A stretch of 61,264 nucleotides of DNA from an uncultured Treponema sp. (GTDB taxonomy: Bacteria > Spirochaetota > Spirochaetia > Treponematales > Treponemataceae): the NCBI GenBank assembly GCA_946410085.1, contig CAMJZA010000013.1, forward strand, positions 1 to 61,264, given 5' to 3'. The position numbers were made by a program, and so were the translations under genes. This document shows, piece by piece, positions 1-7,529 of the stretch; within the stretch, counting starts at the first letter, position 1; every line of letters starts with the position of its first letter. Below the pieces are notes generated by a model. That model worked only from the letters and a program-made list of their open reading frames with translations. It did not search any database and was not told the DNA's origin.

Positions 1-2
1 TT

Positions 3-137
3 TTCTTCCTCGGCTCCATGCAGCTGTTCTTCATCGGCTTCGTCGGCGAGTACATCGCCAACATCAACATCCGCACGATGCGGCACCCTGTCGTCATCGA
101 GAAGGAGCGGATAAACTTCAGGAAAGAAAAACAGTAA
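3..137 (+). CDS. C-terminal end of a family 2 glycosyltransferase (partial)
   Basis: Only the last 44 codons lie inside the window; the start is upstream. The visible tail has a hydrophobic stretch followed by GFVGEYIAN and RHPVVIEKER. This is the usual ending of membrane-anchored GT2 enzymes of the DPM1/GtrB/ArnC type, where a last transmembrane helix is followed by G-E-Y-x-x-R/N and a basic tail ending in R-P-x-(V/I). Such enzymes move a sugar from a nucleotide donor to polyprenyl phosphate or another lipid acceptor at the inner membrane. The substrate cannot be told. The gene ends 133 bases before the arsR start, which has its own promoter, so the two are probably not co-regulated. Confidence 0.6.
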   Translation, partial: FFLGSMQLFFIGFVGEYIANINIRTMRHPVVIEKERINFRKEKQ

Positions 138-206
138 GGAACGCACTGAACCCCGGAGTCCTGCGTGCACAGATTCTTCCGGTTCTTCCGGCCGCGATTT
201 TTCATA

Positions 207-246
207 TTGATAATCTTCTATGCATTAACTATACTTTGATGTATAG
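207..246 (+). promoter_or_regulatory. arsR promoter with overlapping operator
   Basis: A -35 TTGATA (207-212), a 17-base spacer and a -10 TATACT (230-235) lie upstream of arsR. A perfect 6-bp inverted repeat, CTATAC / GTATAG with a 6-base gap (229-246), covers the -10 and the likely start of transcription. This is where an ArsR-family repressor would autoregulate. The promoter leaves a leader of about 29 bases with a GAGG ribosome site. Confidence 0.6.
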
Positions 247-270
247 ATATCTGTCAATATGAGGTTGTAC

Positions 271-591
271 ATGAATGAATCGGAAATAGCTCGTATCTGC
301 AAGGCTTTGGGAGATGAAAACCGCGTTCAGATCATTAAAATGCTGACAGGCGGTGAATTATGTGCCTGTAAAATCCTTGATGCATTTGACATTACCCAGC
401 CGACGCTTTCCCATCACATGAAGATCCTTACGGACTGCAGCCTTGTTACTGCACGAAAAGAAGGGAAATGGACGTATTACGCAATAAACTGCGAAACGGT
501 TTCAGACTTTAAGGACGCTGTATCTCAGTTTACCTGTAGACCTTCGCCTGCGGAAAAAACAGCCGGAAAGTGCTGCTGCAAGGATTGCTGA
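271..591 (+). CDS. ArsR/SmtB-family metalloregulatory repressor
   Basis: A 106-residue winged-helix protein. Near residues 29-36 it has the ELCACKIL motif, whose two cysteines (31 and 33) form the thiol sensor of ArsR-type repressors for arsenite, antimonite or related soft metals. The recognition helix follows (TQPTLSHHMKIL), then the wing (KEGKWTYYAI). The tail ends in a cysteine cluster, CCCKDC, which may add metal ligands. The start at 271 is chosen because GAGG (261-264) sits six bases upstream; an ATG at 259 would contain that site. The gene leads a probable operon with a thioredoxin-fold protein and a redox protein. Family assignment is firm; the inducing ligand is inferred. Confidence 0.88.
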   Translation: MNESEIARICKALGDENRVQIIKMLTGGELCACKILDAFDITQPTLSHHMKILTDCSLVTARKEGKWTYYAINCETVSDFKDAVSQFTCRPSPAEKTAGKCCCKDC

Positions 592-593
592 GT

Positions 594-833
594 ATGGGAA
601 GGCTTACGGTTAAAGTGTATGGAAGCGGCTGCAAAGGATGCCGGACCCTGCATCAGAATGTGATTGATGCCCTGGCAGAAATGGATATCGCGGCTGACGT
701 TCAGTACATTACGGACATGCAGCAGATCATGGAAAGCGGGGTAATGAGCCTGCCCGCTCTTGCGGTGAACGATACGATCGTTTCGAGCGGCAGGGTCTTA
801 CGAACGGCAGACGTTAAAAAGTATTTGGGATAA
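594..833 (+). CDS. Small thioredoxin-fold protein with CxxC (redox-active disulfide protein 2 type)
   Basis: A compact 79-residue thioredoxin fold: a first beta strand (LTVKVYGSG), then the redox motif CKGC (residues 13-16), and later the cis-proline loop SLPALAVN. The length and arrangement match the TM0996/MTH895 family of small redox-active disulfide proteins, usually encoded with an ArsR regulator and a DUF318-type permease. Here the regulator is immediately upstream with a 2-base gap, but no permease is present. The ATG at 594 is preferred; another in-frame ATG at 570 would overlap arsR by 22 bases. The likely role is dithiol reduction or metal(loid) handling in the cytoplasm; the partner is unknown. 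Confidence 0.8.
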   Translation: MGRLTVKVYGSGCKGCRTLHQNVIDALAEMDIAADVQYITDMQQIMESGVMSLPALAVNDTIVSSGRVLRTADVKKYLG

Positions 834-874
834 CAGAAGCATTGCGAATTAGGAATATAAAAGGAATGGGGAAG

Positions 875-1324
875 ATGACTCACAAAGAAAAAGCACTGCA
901 TTACTTTTCGCAGGAACTGCATTGCTCTCAGTCGCTTCCTGCGGCTTTTGCTGCAGAATGCGGAATTACAGAAGAACAGGCTCTCAGGCTCGGCAGCTGT
1001 TTTGGCAGCGGCATGCGCAGGGGTGCAGTATGCGGGGCAGTGACCGGAGCCCTGATGGTGCTGGGATTCTTGTACGGGCAGAAAAGCGCCGGAGACACAG
1101 AAGGGCGGCAGGCCTCAAATAAAGTAAATGATCGGATGATGGAGCTCTTCAAGGAAAAATGCGGATCCTATAGCTGCAATGACTTATTAGGCTGCGACAT
1201 TACTACAGAAGACGGCCGTACCTATTGCCGGAACAATAACCTATTTACGGACTTCTGCCCCAGGATGGTCGCAGCCGCTGTAGATATCGTTGAAGAAATC
1301 ATCCTGGAACAGAAGGGCGTATGA
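875..1324 (+). CDS. C_GCAxxG_C_C family redox/metal-binding protein
   Basis: A 149-residue protein of the C_GCAxxG_C_C family. An N-terminal helix carries HCSQS. A glycine-rich segment follows (LGSCFGSGMRRGAVCGAVTGALMVLG), and C-terminal cysteines lie in CGSYSCNDLLGCDI and FCPRMV. Family members are thought to bind metal or cofactor through these conserved cysteines, but no reaction is established. The ATG at 875 has AAGGA nine bases upstream; ATG 866 touches that site and is less likely. It lies 41 bases after the thioredoxin-like gene on the same strand, so the three genes probably form one ArsR-controlled thiol/metal operon. Confidence 0.8.
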   Translation: MTHKEKALHYFSQELHCSQSLPAAFAAECGITEEQALRLGSCFGSGMRRGAVCGAVTGALMVLGFLYGQKSAGDTEGRQASNKVNDRMMELFKEKCGSYSCNDLLGCDITTEDGRTYCRNNNLFTDFCPRMVAAAVDIVEEIILEQKGV

Positions 1325-1377
1325 GTTCCGGTCATGTGCTCAATTGCAGGCTCACGTCCAGCAATCACGGTTCAAGG

Positions 1378-1581
1378 TCATTTCTGTACTAGTTTCAATG
1401 CCCTGCGCATTTCCGCCGTGTCGTCGCCCTTCATCTCGGCCCGGTAGACCGCATCCTCGCAGGAGAGGATGTCTCCCCCGCAAAGGAACGTGCACTGGCC
1501 GATGGAGATGTAGGCGGCAACTTTCTCCGGGTGCGACATGACGTAGGCCGTACCGCATCGCAAGGTATATGAGCCCGACAT
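1378..1581 (-). pseudogene. Alpha/beta hydrolase fragment
   Basis: A short minus-strand frame reads GTAYVMSHPEKVAAYISIGQ, which is the segment just after the nucleophile elbow in prolyl-iminopeptidase-like alpha/beta hydrolases (typical G-x-x-YA-x-x-HPE-V-x-x-Y-I-x-I-GQ). It continues into the lid-like part (CEDAVYRAEMKGDD). The nucleophile serine, oxyanion loop and catalytic histidine are all missing, and no flanking frame supplies them. It looks like a decayed internal piece of a once larger gene stranded between the ArsR operon and the origin region. Confidence 0.55.
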
Positions 1582-1699
1582 ACGAAAATCCGAAGTGTAT
1601 CATAGCAAACTGCCTCCCCGCCGTTCAGTGGTCCCCGACGCCATCCCCGCCAAAGGCTGCCCAAGCCCTTGCCGGCAGGCTTTTTAGCAGCCTTTTCCC

Positions 1700-1950
1700 C
1701 TTTTTTCTCCACAGTTTACGCCACGTGTGGAAACTGCCGGAACATGACTGTGGAAAAACCGTGTACAGTTCCGCCGGAAAGCCCTTTTTGTGGAAATGTG
1801 GAAAAGCTGTGCGCTGAACCCTGCGGCTTTTCAACAGTGCAAGCCCTTTTCCACAAAAGAAATGGGGGCCTTTTCCCCCAATCCACACCCCTTATTATTG
1901 TTGTTATTGAATTTATAAATTCATATAAATTCATAAGCCCTGTGGACAGC
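1700..1950. other. oriC: Candidate chromosomal origin (oriC): DnaA-box cluster plus AT-rich tract
   Basis: About eight sites within two mismatches of the DnaA box TTATCCACA occur in 250 bases: 1705-1713, 1726-1734, 1749-1757, 1789-1797, 1797-1805, 1847-1855, 1879-1887 and 1941-1949. Several are TGTGGAAAA/TTTTCCACA. A strongly AT-rich stretch at about 1888-1937, made only of TTATT, TTGTT and AATTTATAAATTCAT-like runs, would serve as the unwinding element. The cluster lies 0.6 kb past the 3' end of dnaA with one GNAT gene between. Identification rests on box density and dnaA proximity; I could not compute GC skew. Confidence 0.65.
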
Positions 1951-1976
1951 CCTCAGGAACGTCTGTAGCCGGAATC

Positions 1977-2489
1977 CTATAAAAACTTCTCCATGATGTA
2001 GAAGTCCACCAGTTTTCCGTTTACCTTGAAAAAGCCCCTGAAAGTCCCGACTTTTTCAAAGCCGAACTTCTCATACAAGTGTATGGCATTGCTGTTGTCG
2101 CACCTGACTTCAAGGGAAACGATTTCTGACTTTGCCGTATTCCGTGCAAAATCCAGAAGCCGCTCCATGAGGGCGGTTCCCAGTCCCTGACCGCAGGCAG
2201 ATTTCCGCAGACAGATTCCTATCGTGCCGCGATGGGCCATGCGTTCCTTGCTGCACGCCGTGTAGTGGCACATTCCGGCTATCCGTGCATCCTTCCTTAC
2301 GACGAAAAAAGCCTCCCTGTCTGACGATGCCTTTTCGTCCAGCAGTCTGGCCTCATCTTCGACTGTCGTATTGTAAAATCCCCTGCCGTCGAAGGTCAGG
2401 TTGTCGGATTCTCCGCCTATGATTTTCATCAGGTCAAGGATTTCCTGTGCATCGGCCGCCGTGGGCCGGTCTATCGTTATTCCTTCCAT
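1977..2489 (-). CDS. GNAT-family N-acetyltransferase
   Basis: A complete 170-residue GNAT acetyltransferase. The acetyl-CoA binding loop is visible as RKSACGQGLGTALM (the Q/R-x-x-G-x-G/A motif, about residues 103-116), followed by the typical LEVRCDNSNAIHLYEKFGFEKVG segment ending in the F-GF-beta bulge. Members acetylate amines of small molecules, antibiotics or proteins; this sequence is of the generic RimI/YjcF-like type and the substrate cannot be assigned. A good ribosome site (GGAAGGA) precedes the ATG at 2489. It lies 36 bases downstream of dnaA on the same strand, between dnaA and the DnaA-box cluster. Confidence 0.85.
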   Translation of the reverse strand: MEGITIDRPTAADAQEILDLMKIIGGESDNLTFDGRGFYNTTVEDEARLLDEKASSDREAFFVVRKDARIAGMCHYTACSKERMAHRGTIGICLRKSACGQGLGTALMERLLDFARNTAKSEIVSLEVRCDNSNAIHLYEKFGFEKVGTFRGFFKVNGKLVDFYIMEKFL

Positions 2490-2525
2490 TTCCTTCCGCC
2501 GATTACGTCGATTATTTTATGCCGA

Positions 2526-4139
2526 TTATTTCCGGTAATCCTTTATCTCCCTCACGAGCATGTTTATCGTTGACTCAAGGGACGCATCTATCTTGAGCTG
2601 GTCGGCGATTTTCTCGTAGCTGTGCATCATCGTCGTGTGGTCGCGGCCGCCGAACTCTTCGCCGAGTTCCGGGTAGGAATAGTCGAGCAGGGTCCTGCCG
2701 ATGTAGATCGCAATCTGCCGGGGAAAGGTAACCTTGCTGTTCCGCTTCTTGCCCTTCATGTCTGAGATGGAGATATTGTAATGGGCGGCGACGACCCGCT
2801 GTACGGTGTCGACCGAGATGGATTCCATGGACGCTTCCACGAAGTTGTCCCGCAGGAGGTTCTGGGTCTTTGCGATGTCGGGCACCTGGCCGGTCAGGTC
2901 TGCATAGCCGATGATCTTGTTCAGGCAGCCTTCCAGGTCGCGGACGTTGGACTGTACGTTCTTGGCGATGTAGCTGATGACGTCTTCGGGGAGCTGCCGG
3001 TCCATGAGTTCGAGCTTTTTCTGCAGGATGGCGCAGCGGGTTTCAAACTGGGGCGGTGCCATGTCGATTGCCGCCCCGCTGCCGATCCTGCTGCGCAGGC
3101 GTTCTTCCAGACCCTTCAGTTCGCTGAGGGGGCGGTCGCAGGTAAAGACCATCTGGGCGTTGTGGCTCCTGAGGGCGTCAAAGGTATTGAAGATCGCTTC
3201 CTGCAGGCGTTCCTTGCCGAGCAGGAAGTGGATGTCGTCGAGCAGGAAGACGTCGTAGCTGCGGTACTTTCTGGTAAAGGAGTCGGTCACGTTTTCCTTG
3301 ATGGCGGCGCTGAACTCGTTCATGAAGTTTTCCGTCGGCTTGTAGCATATCTTGAGCGGTTCAGGGTTGTGCTGCCAGATGTAGTTGCCGACTGCCTGCA
3401 TCAGGTGGGTCTTGCCCAGGCCGCTGCCGCCGTAGAGGAGGAGGGGGTTGAAGAGCTTGGCCTGTCCGGGGTTGCGGGCGATGGCGAGGCAGGACGAATA
3501 GGCGTAGTCGTTGTTGTCGCCCTTGACGAAATTGTCGAAGGTGAAGTCGCTGCTCAGGAGGGGGTGAGGGCCGCGGCCGGCCGGGCTTCCCTGCACGCTT
3601 CCCCGGGCGGCAGGCGACAGGCGGTCGGAATTGTAGTCTTCCCGTGCTTGGGCGAGGATGTCGTTCTGGCCGGCGTTCTGGCTAAAGGCAGGGCCGGCGG
3701 ACGGGCCAAAGGCCGCTGGAACCGCGGGGCGGTCAGCGTCCTGCATGGAAGGAGCTGCAGAATATGCGGCCGGGCTGGCAGGGCTGCTCCCGCCGGGAAC
3801 GACAGCTGCGGCATCCGGAACGGAACTTTGGCCTGTGCCGGATGCCTGTCCTGCCCCGGCGGTCTTTGACACGGGTCGGTTCGTTTCGACGTGGACGAGG
3901 GTGATTTCCTGCCCGGTCAGTTCCTTGAGCTTTTCCTGTACCGTGGATACATAGCCCTTGCTGACCTGCTGGGCCCAGAAGAATGCGGACGGCACGTTGA
4001 CCGTTATCTCGGTGCCTTCGTCGCTCACGTATTCCATGTTGAACCAGAGGCGGAAGTCTCCTTCCTGGCCTTTCCTGCCGTATTCTTCTCCTATCTGCCT
4101 GAGGGCCTCGCCCCACAGTTCCCGAAAGTTTTCGCTCAT
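2526..4139 (-). CDS. dnaA: Chromosomal replication initiator protein DnaA
   Basis: A 537-residue DnaA with the four expected domains: N-terminal DnaB/self-contact domain (1-90), an unusually long Ala/Pro/Gly-rich linker (about 95-195), an AAA+ ATPase domain, and a C-terminal DNA-binding domain. Walker A is GGSGLGKTHL (about 235-244), Walker B is VFLLDDIHFL, and the box-recognition signature is GGRDHTTMMHSYEKI (about 493-507). It is longer than the usual 440-470 residues because of the linker. It melts oriC and recruits the replicative helicase. A promoter sits so close to the ATG that the mRNA is probably leaderless. dnaN is not adjacent; it lies at 19.66 kb on the other strand. Confidence 0.98.
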   Translation of the reverse strand: MSENFRELWGEALRQIGEEYGRKGQEGDFRLWFNMEYVSDEGTEITVNVPSAFFWAQQVSKGYVSTVQEKLKELTGQEITLVHVETNRPVSKTAGAGQASGTGQSSVPDAAAVVPGGSSPASPAAYSAAPSMQDADRPAVPAAFGPSAGPAFSQNAGQNDILAQAREDYNSDRLSPAARGSVQGSPAGRGPHPLLSSDFTFDNFVKGDNNDYAYSSCLAIARNPGQAKLFNPLLLYGGSGLGKTHLMQAVGNYIWQHNPEPLKICYKPTENFMNEFSAAIKENVTDSFTRKYRSYDVFLLDDIHFLLGKERLQEAIFNTFDALRSHNAQMVFTCDRPLSELKGLEERLRSRIGSGAAIDMAPPQFETRCAILQKKLELMDRQLPEDVISYIAKNVQSNVRDLEGCLNKIIGYADLTGQVPDIAKTQNLLRDNFVEASMESISVDTVQRVVAAHYNISISDMKGKKRNSKVTFPRQIAIYIGRTLLDYSYPELGEEFGGRDHTTMMHSYEKIADQLKIDASLESTINMLVREIKDYRK

Positions 4140-4147
4140 AAACAGCT

Positions 4148-4176
4148 ATTATAGAAGAAAAAAGGGGTTGAAACAA
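4148..4176 (-). promoter_or_regulatory. dnaA promoter, probably leaderless
   Basis: Read on the minus strand: -35 TTGTTT (4176-4171), 17-base spacer, -10 TATAAT (4153-4148), then 8 bases to the dnaA ATG at 4139. Transcription starting 6-8 bases after the -10 would begin at or within a few bases of the ATG. No Shine-Dalgarno sequence is visible in those 8 bases. Confidence 0.65.
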
Positions 4177-4310
4177 GGGCGGGGAGAGGGACGGAACCGG
4201 CATGAAAATCAGTTTCTAGCGGTTATATATACCGTAAAAACGTATTTCCGCGGGGTCTCCATCTACGCTCGCCGAGCTTGCATGTATATCACTCGTATTT
4301 TCAAGCAATG

Positions 4311-4362
4311 CGGACTGTCACACAGGTTCTACAAGGCAAGCAAATGCTCGCTTGATGGAACC
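4311..4362. repeat. Dispersed 52-base repeat, copy 1
   Basis: This stretch, which includes the exact 12-mer GCAAATGCTCGC, aligns without gaps to the reverse complement of 28374-28425 at 40 of 52 positions. Both copies are intergenic, in the space before the start of a plus-strand gene. Read in one frame both give a similar short peptide (AHR-like, then KCS), so it may be a coding relic or an RNA/DNA element. Confidence 0.5.
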
Positions 4363-4403
4363 TCCCCATGAAAACTGATGTACGTGAATTGATCCGGTCC
4401 CGC

Positions 4404-4432
4404 TTGCCAGCCTGTTCCAAAAGGGCTATCAT
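4404..4432 (+). promoter_or_regulatory. rdgB promoter, probably leaderless
   Basis: -35 TTGCCA (4404-4409), 17-base spacer, -10 TATCAT (4427-4432), then only 6 bases (GCTCGC) to the ATG at 4439. There is no ribosome-binding site between, so the transcript should start at the start codon. Confidence 0.6.
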
Positions 4433-4438
4433 GCTCGC

Positions 4439-5113
4439 ATGAAGATTTACCTTGCCAGTTCGAACAAGCATAAGAAGCGGGAGATGAGCGAGATTTTCCC
4501 GGAACACGAGATCGTGACGCCCGCGGACGAGGGCATTGCGTTTGACCCGGAGGAGACGGGGGAGACCTTCCTTGCAAACAGCCTCATCAAGGCGCGTGCC
4601 CTGCACCTGATTACCGGGTTACCGGTCATTGCGGACGATTCGGGCATCTCGGTGGACGCACTCGGCGGGGTGCCGGGCGTGTGGTCTTCGCGCTATGCCG
4701 GTCCCCAGTTCCACCGGGGCAGGCCGGACGGGAGTAAAACACCGCAGGAGGAGCAGAACGCCATGCTCATCGGGGAGCTCAACGAGGCGATTGCGTCCGG
4801 CAGGCTGGACCTTGCGGCGGGGAAAAAGCAGGGCCTCTACCGGAACGGGCTTAGGAGCGCGCACTACACCTGCGCGATGGTGCTGCTGACCGGGGTGAAC
4901 GAGTACACGGCCGCCGTGCAGACGATGGAAGGAACCCTGCTTGAGGACGTGAAGGAGGCACGGGGGACCGGCGGCTTCGGCTACGACCCCATTTTCTTCC
5001 TGCCCCAGTACGGGAGGACTGCCGCCGAGCTTTCCGCCGATGAGAAGAATGCGGTTTCCCACCGGGGCAAGGCGGCCCGCATCATACAGGCGGTGATGGG
5101 GCAGGCCTTGTAG
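4439..5113 (+). CDS. rdgB: XTP/dITP diphosphatase (RdgB/HAM1 family)
   Basis: A 224-residue HAM1/RdgB nucleotide pyrophosphatase that hydrolyses non-canonical purine triphosphates (XTP, ITP, dITP) to monophosphates, cleaning the nucleotide pool. Diagnostic segments are SSNKHKKREM near the N-terminus, IADDSGISVDALGGVPGVWSSRYAG with the metal/base-sensing aspartates, GTGGFGYDPIFF, and the C-terminal SHRGKAARII. It is slightly longer than the usual 190-205 residues because of an insert of about 20 residues after the DSG segment (PDGSKTPQEEQ..). It is divergent from dnaA and convergent with the adenine methylase that follows. Confidence 0.93.
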   Translation: MKIYLASSNKHKKREMSEIFPEHEIVTPADEGIAFDPEETGETFLANSLIKARALHLITGLPVIADDSGISVDALGGVPGVWSSRYAGPQFHRGRPDGSKTPQEEQNAMLIGELNEAIASGRLDLAAGKKQGLYRNGLRSAHYTCAMVLLTGVNEYTAAVQTMEGTLLEDVKEARGTGGFGYDPIFFLPQYGRTAAELSADEKNAVSHRGKAARIIQAVMGQAL

Positions 5114-5209
5114 GACTGTCCCGTCCGTATTTTCCCGGCGTTTTCCCGTCCGTTTTCCCGGCGGAGCAGCCGTAAGGGGCCTGACGGATTTTTGAATCAG
5201 GCTCCGGCT

Positions 5210-6316
5210 TCATGTTTTCCTGACGACGAAGAGGTATTCGCTGACCTGGAGGCTACGGGCTGACAGGTTGCGGCTGCCGCGGAATGTCGGGTAGGGGATT
5301 TCGGCCGTCCTGACGCTGCCGTAGCGGGAAAGCATGGCAGTCATTTCTTCCATGCGGATGAAGCCTTCCGAGTTGTAGGAGATGATGAGGTACTTCGTGT
5401 CGAGTGAGGATACGAGGGCTTCCAGCGATGAAAGCGCGTCTTTTGCGCGGTTGAAGGCCGAACGGTTCCAGTCCTGGGGAATGCCCGACACTTCGCTCAC
5501 CGGGGCGTCCAGCGAGTTCCGCACTATCAGGTTCAGCATGAAGTAGTTGGATCCGTAGGGGTGCTGGTTGTAGGGCGGGTCCAGGTAGGCGAGGTCCAGC
5601 CCCTTGAGGCGGGGGGCGAGGGTAAGGGCGTCTTCCTGAAAGATTTCATGGCGGGAGCTGAATGCGCTGAGTACCGGCTTTTTCAATTCCACCCGGCCCA
5701 GTATGCGGGGAAGGGCGTTCCTGCCTGCTCCGCCGAAACAGCCGATGCCCGTCGTTTTGTCCTTATAGAATCCTTTGAATACCCCGCTTGTGTTTACGTG
5801 GATGGAAGCTTCCGTCAGGAGGGGGGCGATGAAGAATCTCTGCAACTCTGGTCCGGCGAAGCGGTCGGCAAGCGCGCGGTAACTGTCGATGCGGAGGGCG
5901 TTTTCCCGCGTGTAGAATACCCGCTCCCCCTTCTGTATGTGCGCATCGTCGGCGGGGGCGTAGTGGGCGGAAAGGATGCCGCTCACGGGGGCACGTTTGA
6001 ATTCCGCCTCGATGAGATCCCGGCAGCGTTCCCATTCGGCTTCGGGAAAGTCCTTCCGGTTCGTCAGGTAACAGGCATTGATCACGGCGGAATAGGCTTC
6101 CAGGTCGTTGACGATGAGGCGGCTGCTGTAGCGCTTGAGCATGCGGGCGACGATGCCGGAGCCGGAAAAGAGGTCGGCGCAGCTGAGGCGGCGTTTTCCC
6201 AGTTCGGTCCTGATGCGCAGGACTTCCGCCTCGATGCTGCCGAGGAGCTGGCGCTTGTTGCCGATGTAGGTGATGATCTGGCTCGTGAGGTAGGCCGGGT
6301 TTTCTTCCTTTTTCAT
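5210..6316 (-). CDS. D12-class DNA adenine-N6 methyltransferase
   Basis: A 368-residue DNA methyltransferase. The N-terminus has the YIGNKRQLL motif typical of Dam/D12 enzymes. Motif I is CADLFSGSGIVARML (about residues 42-56). The catalytic motif is LAYLDPPYNQHPYGSNYF (DPPY near 244). These enzymes transfer a methyl group from SAM to adenine N6. No partner endonuclease is next to it; its position between rdgB and the parS region allows either a solitary regulatory methylase or half of a dispersed system. The recognition site cannot be read from sequence. SAM would be supplied by MetK, encoded 9 kb away. Confidence 0.88.
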   Translation of the reverse strand: MKKEENPAYLTSQIITYIGNKRQLLGSIEAEVLRIRTELGKRRLSCADLFSGSGIVARMLKRYSSRLIVNDLEAYSAVINACYLTNRKDFPEAEWERCRDLIEAEFKRAPVSGILSAHYAPADDAHIQKGERVFYTRENALRIDSYRALADRFAGPELQRFFIAPLLTEASIHVNTSGVFKGFYKDKTTGIGCFGGAGRNALPRILGRVELKKPVLSAFSSRHEIFQEDALTLAPRLKGLDLAYLDPPYNQHPYGSNYFMLNLIVRNSLDAPVSEVSGIPQDWNRSAFNRAKDALSSLEALVSSLDTKYLIISYNSEGFIRMEEMTAMLSRYGSVRTAEIPYPTFRGSRNLSARSLQVSEYLFVVRKT

Positions 6317-6329
6317 GTATCCGTTATTC

Positions 6330-6392
6330 TCATGCGGCTATTGCTTTCATGGGCCATGGGGCGCCTGGGTTCATGCAGCCATCGTTTTCATG
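6330..6392. repeat. Imperfect 22-base direct repeat between two minus-strand genes
   Basis: Positions 6330-6351 and 6371-6392 match at 18 of 22 bases, each starting TCATGC and ending TTTCATG. They sit in the 85-base gap between the methylase start and the downstream acetyltransferase stop. No function can be assigned. Confidence 0.35.
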
Positions 6393-6401
6393 CGTCTGCC
6401 G

Positions 6402-7226
6402 TCACAGGCCGCTGTCCTTGAGGGTGTCTGTCTTAAGGGTGTACAGTTCCCCCATGAAATACTGCTCCTGGAATCCGATGGCGGCACGGATTTCTGCTTC
6501 GCTGCGTGGCAGGCCGTCGGCCGAGACGATCCACTTGTCCTCTACGTCGTTCAGGCGGTGGCACACGGCGATGACCCTGCCGCTGAAGCTGCTGACCGGC
6601 CCGGCTTCCCCCAGCAGGTACACGTCCTGCTCCTCTCCGTCCCCCGCGGTCAGCCCGTCCACATAGCCGTAGTTGACCGGGTACAGCATTTCGGGATAGT
6701 CGGGATGGCGGGAGCCGAGCGGGCGGTCTATGGTACCCGAAACGCTTTTGCCGAGGATGTCCCGGTAGTCCGGGGTTTCTATGTCCTTCCGGTAGATGAG
6801 GCTGCTTCCTCCCCACACGTCCTGCATTGTTTTCATGTACGTAAAGCCGAATTTCTCGTAGAGGCTCTGCTGGTCGGTCGAAACGTAGAGGCTCCGGTAG
6901 CCTTCCTTTTTGGCGGTGGCGTAGGCCTGCTCGAACAGCCTGCCGATCCGCCTCCTGCCTCTGTACGGGGGGAATGTATAGACAAAGCCGATCCAGGGGG
7001 TCAGGCCGCAGTCAAGAATCCCGTCGCGCTCGGCGAGGGTGCAGAAGGAGATGAGCTCCCTGCCTTCCGTGAGGAGGAAGAGCCTGCTCTTTGCGCCGCA
7101 ATGCCGGTAGAAGCTGTTGTCTGCCAGAAGTTCGTGCAGGTATTTTCCTGCACGCCAGTCGGACGCACCGATTTTTTCCAGCCAGCAGTCCTTGTCGCGC
7201 TCCTGCGAGAATTCCCGTATCTCCAT
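6402..7226 (-). CDS. GNAT-family acetyltransferase with C-terminal extension
   Basis: A 274-residue protein. The GNAT core is in the first 150 residues: TFPPYRGRRRIGRLFEQAYATAKKEG is the acetyl-CoA loop and helix, followed by LYVSTDQQSLYEKFGFTYM. The remaining 120 residues form a separate domain (LGSRHPDYPEMLYPVNYGYVDG, later GRVIAVCHRLNDVEDKWIV). This resembles the small DUF4829/inorganic-pyrophosphatase-like tails found in some Firmicutes GNAT fusions, but I would not assign it a function. It has its own promoter, with the -10 six bases from the ATG. Acetyltransferase assignment is good; the substrate is unknown. Confidence 0.78.
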   Translation of the reverse strand: MEIREFSQERDKDCWLEKIGASDWRAGKYLHELLADNSFYRHCGAKSRLFLLTEGRELISFCTLAERDGILDCGLTPWIGFVYTFPPYRGRRRIGRLFEQAYATAKKEGYRSLYVSTDQQSLYEKFGFTYMKTMQDVWGGSSLIYRKDIETPDYRDILGKSVSGTIDRPLGSRHPDYPEMLYPVNYGYVDGLTAGDGEEQDVYLLGEAGPVSSFSGRVIAVCHRLNDVEDKWIVSADGLPRSEAEIRAAIGFQEQYFMGELYTLKTDTLKDSGL

Positions 7227-7232
7227 GGGAAA

Positions 7233-7261
7233 ACTCTAGCCTGTGCGGGGGCCTGTGTCAA
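7233..7261 (-). promoter_or_regulatory. Promoter of the 6402-7226 acetyltransferase, probably leaderless
   Basis: On the minus strand: consensus -35 TTGACA (7261-7256), 17-base spacer, -10 TAGAGT (7238-7233), then 6 bases (TTTCCC) to the ATG at 7226. No ribosome-binding site fits in the gap. Confidence 0.65.
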
Positions 7262-7458
7262 GTCCGCGGCACGCCTGAAGCAAGTCCGTAGCAGAGGGCG
7301 TAACAAGGGAGCGGAATAAGGTGTATGGCAGGGGGACTGCGGAACGGGACCGGCTTTTCGGGCAGGACAGGAGGGGTCTGGTGCGGCGAAACTGCGGCGA
7401 AAACGCCGGGATTTTTGAAACTGATGACCTTTCAGTTGTTCGTTTGGAGCTGTCTGTT

Positions 7459-7467
7459 TTATCCACA
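7459..7467 (+). promoter_or_regulatory. Consensus DnaA box
   Basis: An exact TTATCCACA followed by GTTTATCAAC. The extended form TCCACAGTTTA recurs at 7590-7600 and in the 1.7 kb cluster (1709-1719). It lies 16 bases before the first parS site. Confidence 0.6.
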
Positions 7468-7482
7468 GTTTATCAACATCGG

Positions 7483-7498
7483 TGTTTCACGTGAAACG
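7483..7498. promoter_or_regulatory. parS: parS site 1
   Basis: TGTTTCACGTGAAAC followed by G: 15 of 16 bases match the palindromic ParB-binding consensus TGTTTCACGTGAAACA. ParB loads here for segregation and condensin recruitment. Such sites cluster near the replication origin. Confidence 0.85.
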
Positions 7499-7529
7499 TT
7501 GCCGGTGCAAAATTAAAGTATTACTATGA

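Noticed and set aside
2781-3869. A 362-codon open frame opposite dnaA, and similar long frames opposite most GC-rich genes
   Set aside because: Composition is that of an antisense frame in GC-rich DNA (Val/Ala/Gly/Asp-rich, no domain) and the other strand carries an unmistakable gene.
5114-5209. Terminator between rdgB and the adenine methylase
   Set aside because: A GGCCTGA/TCAGGC repeat is present, but the stem is short, the loop is long and there is no T-run on the right side, so I do not list it.
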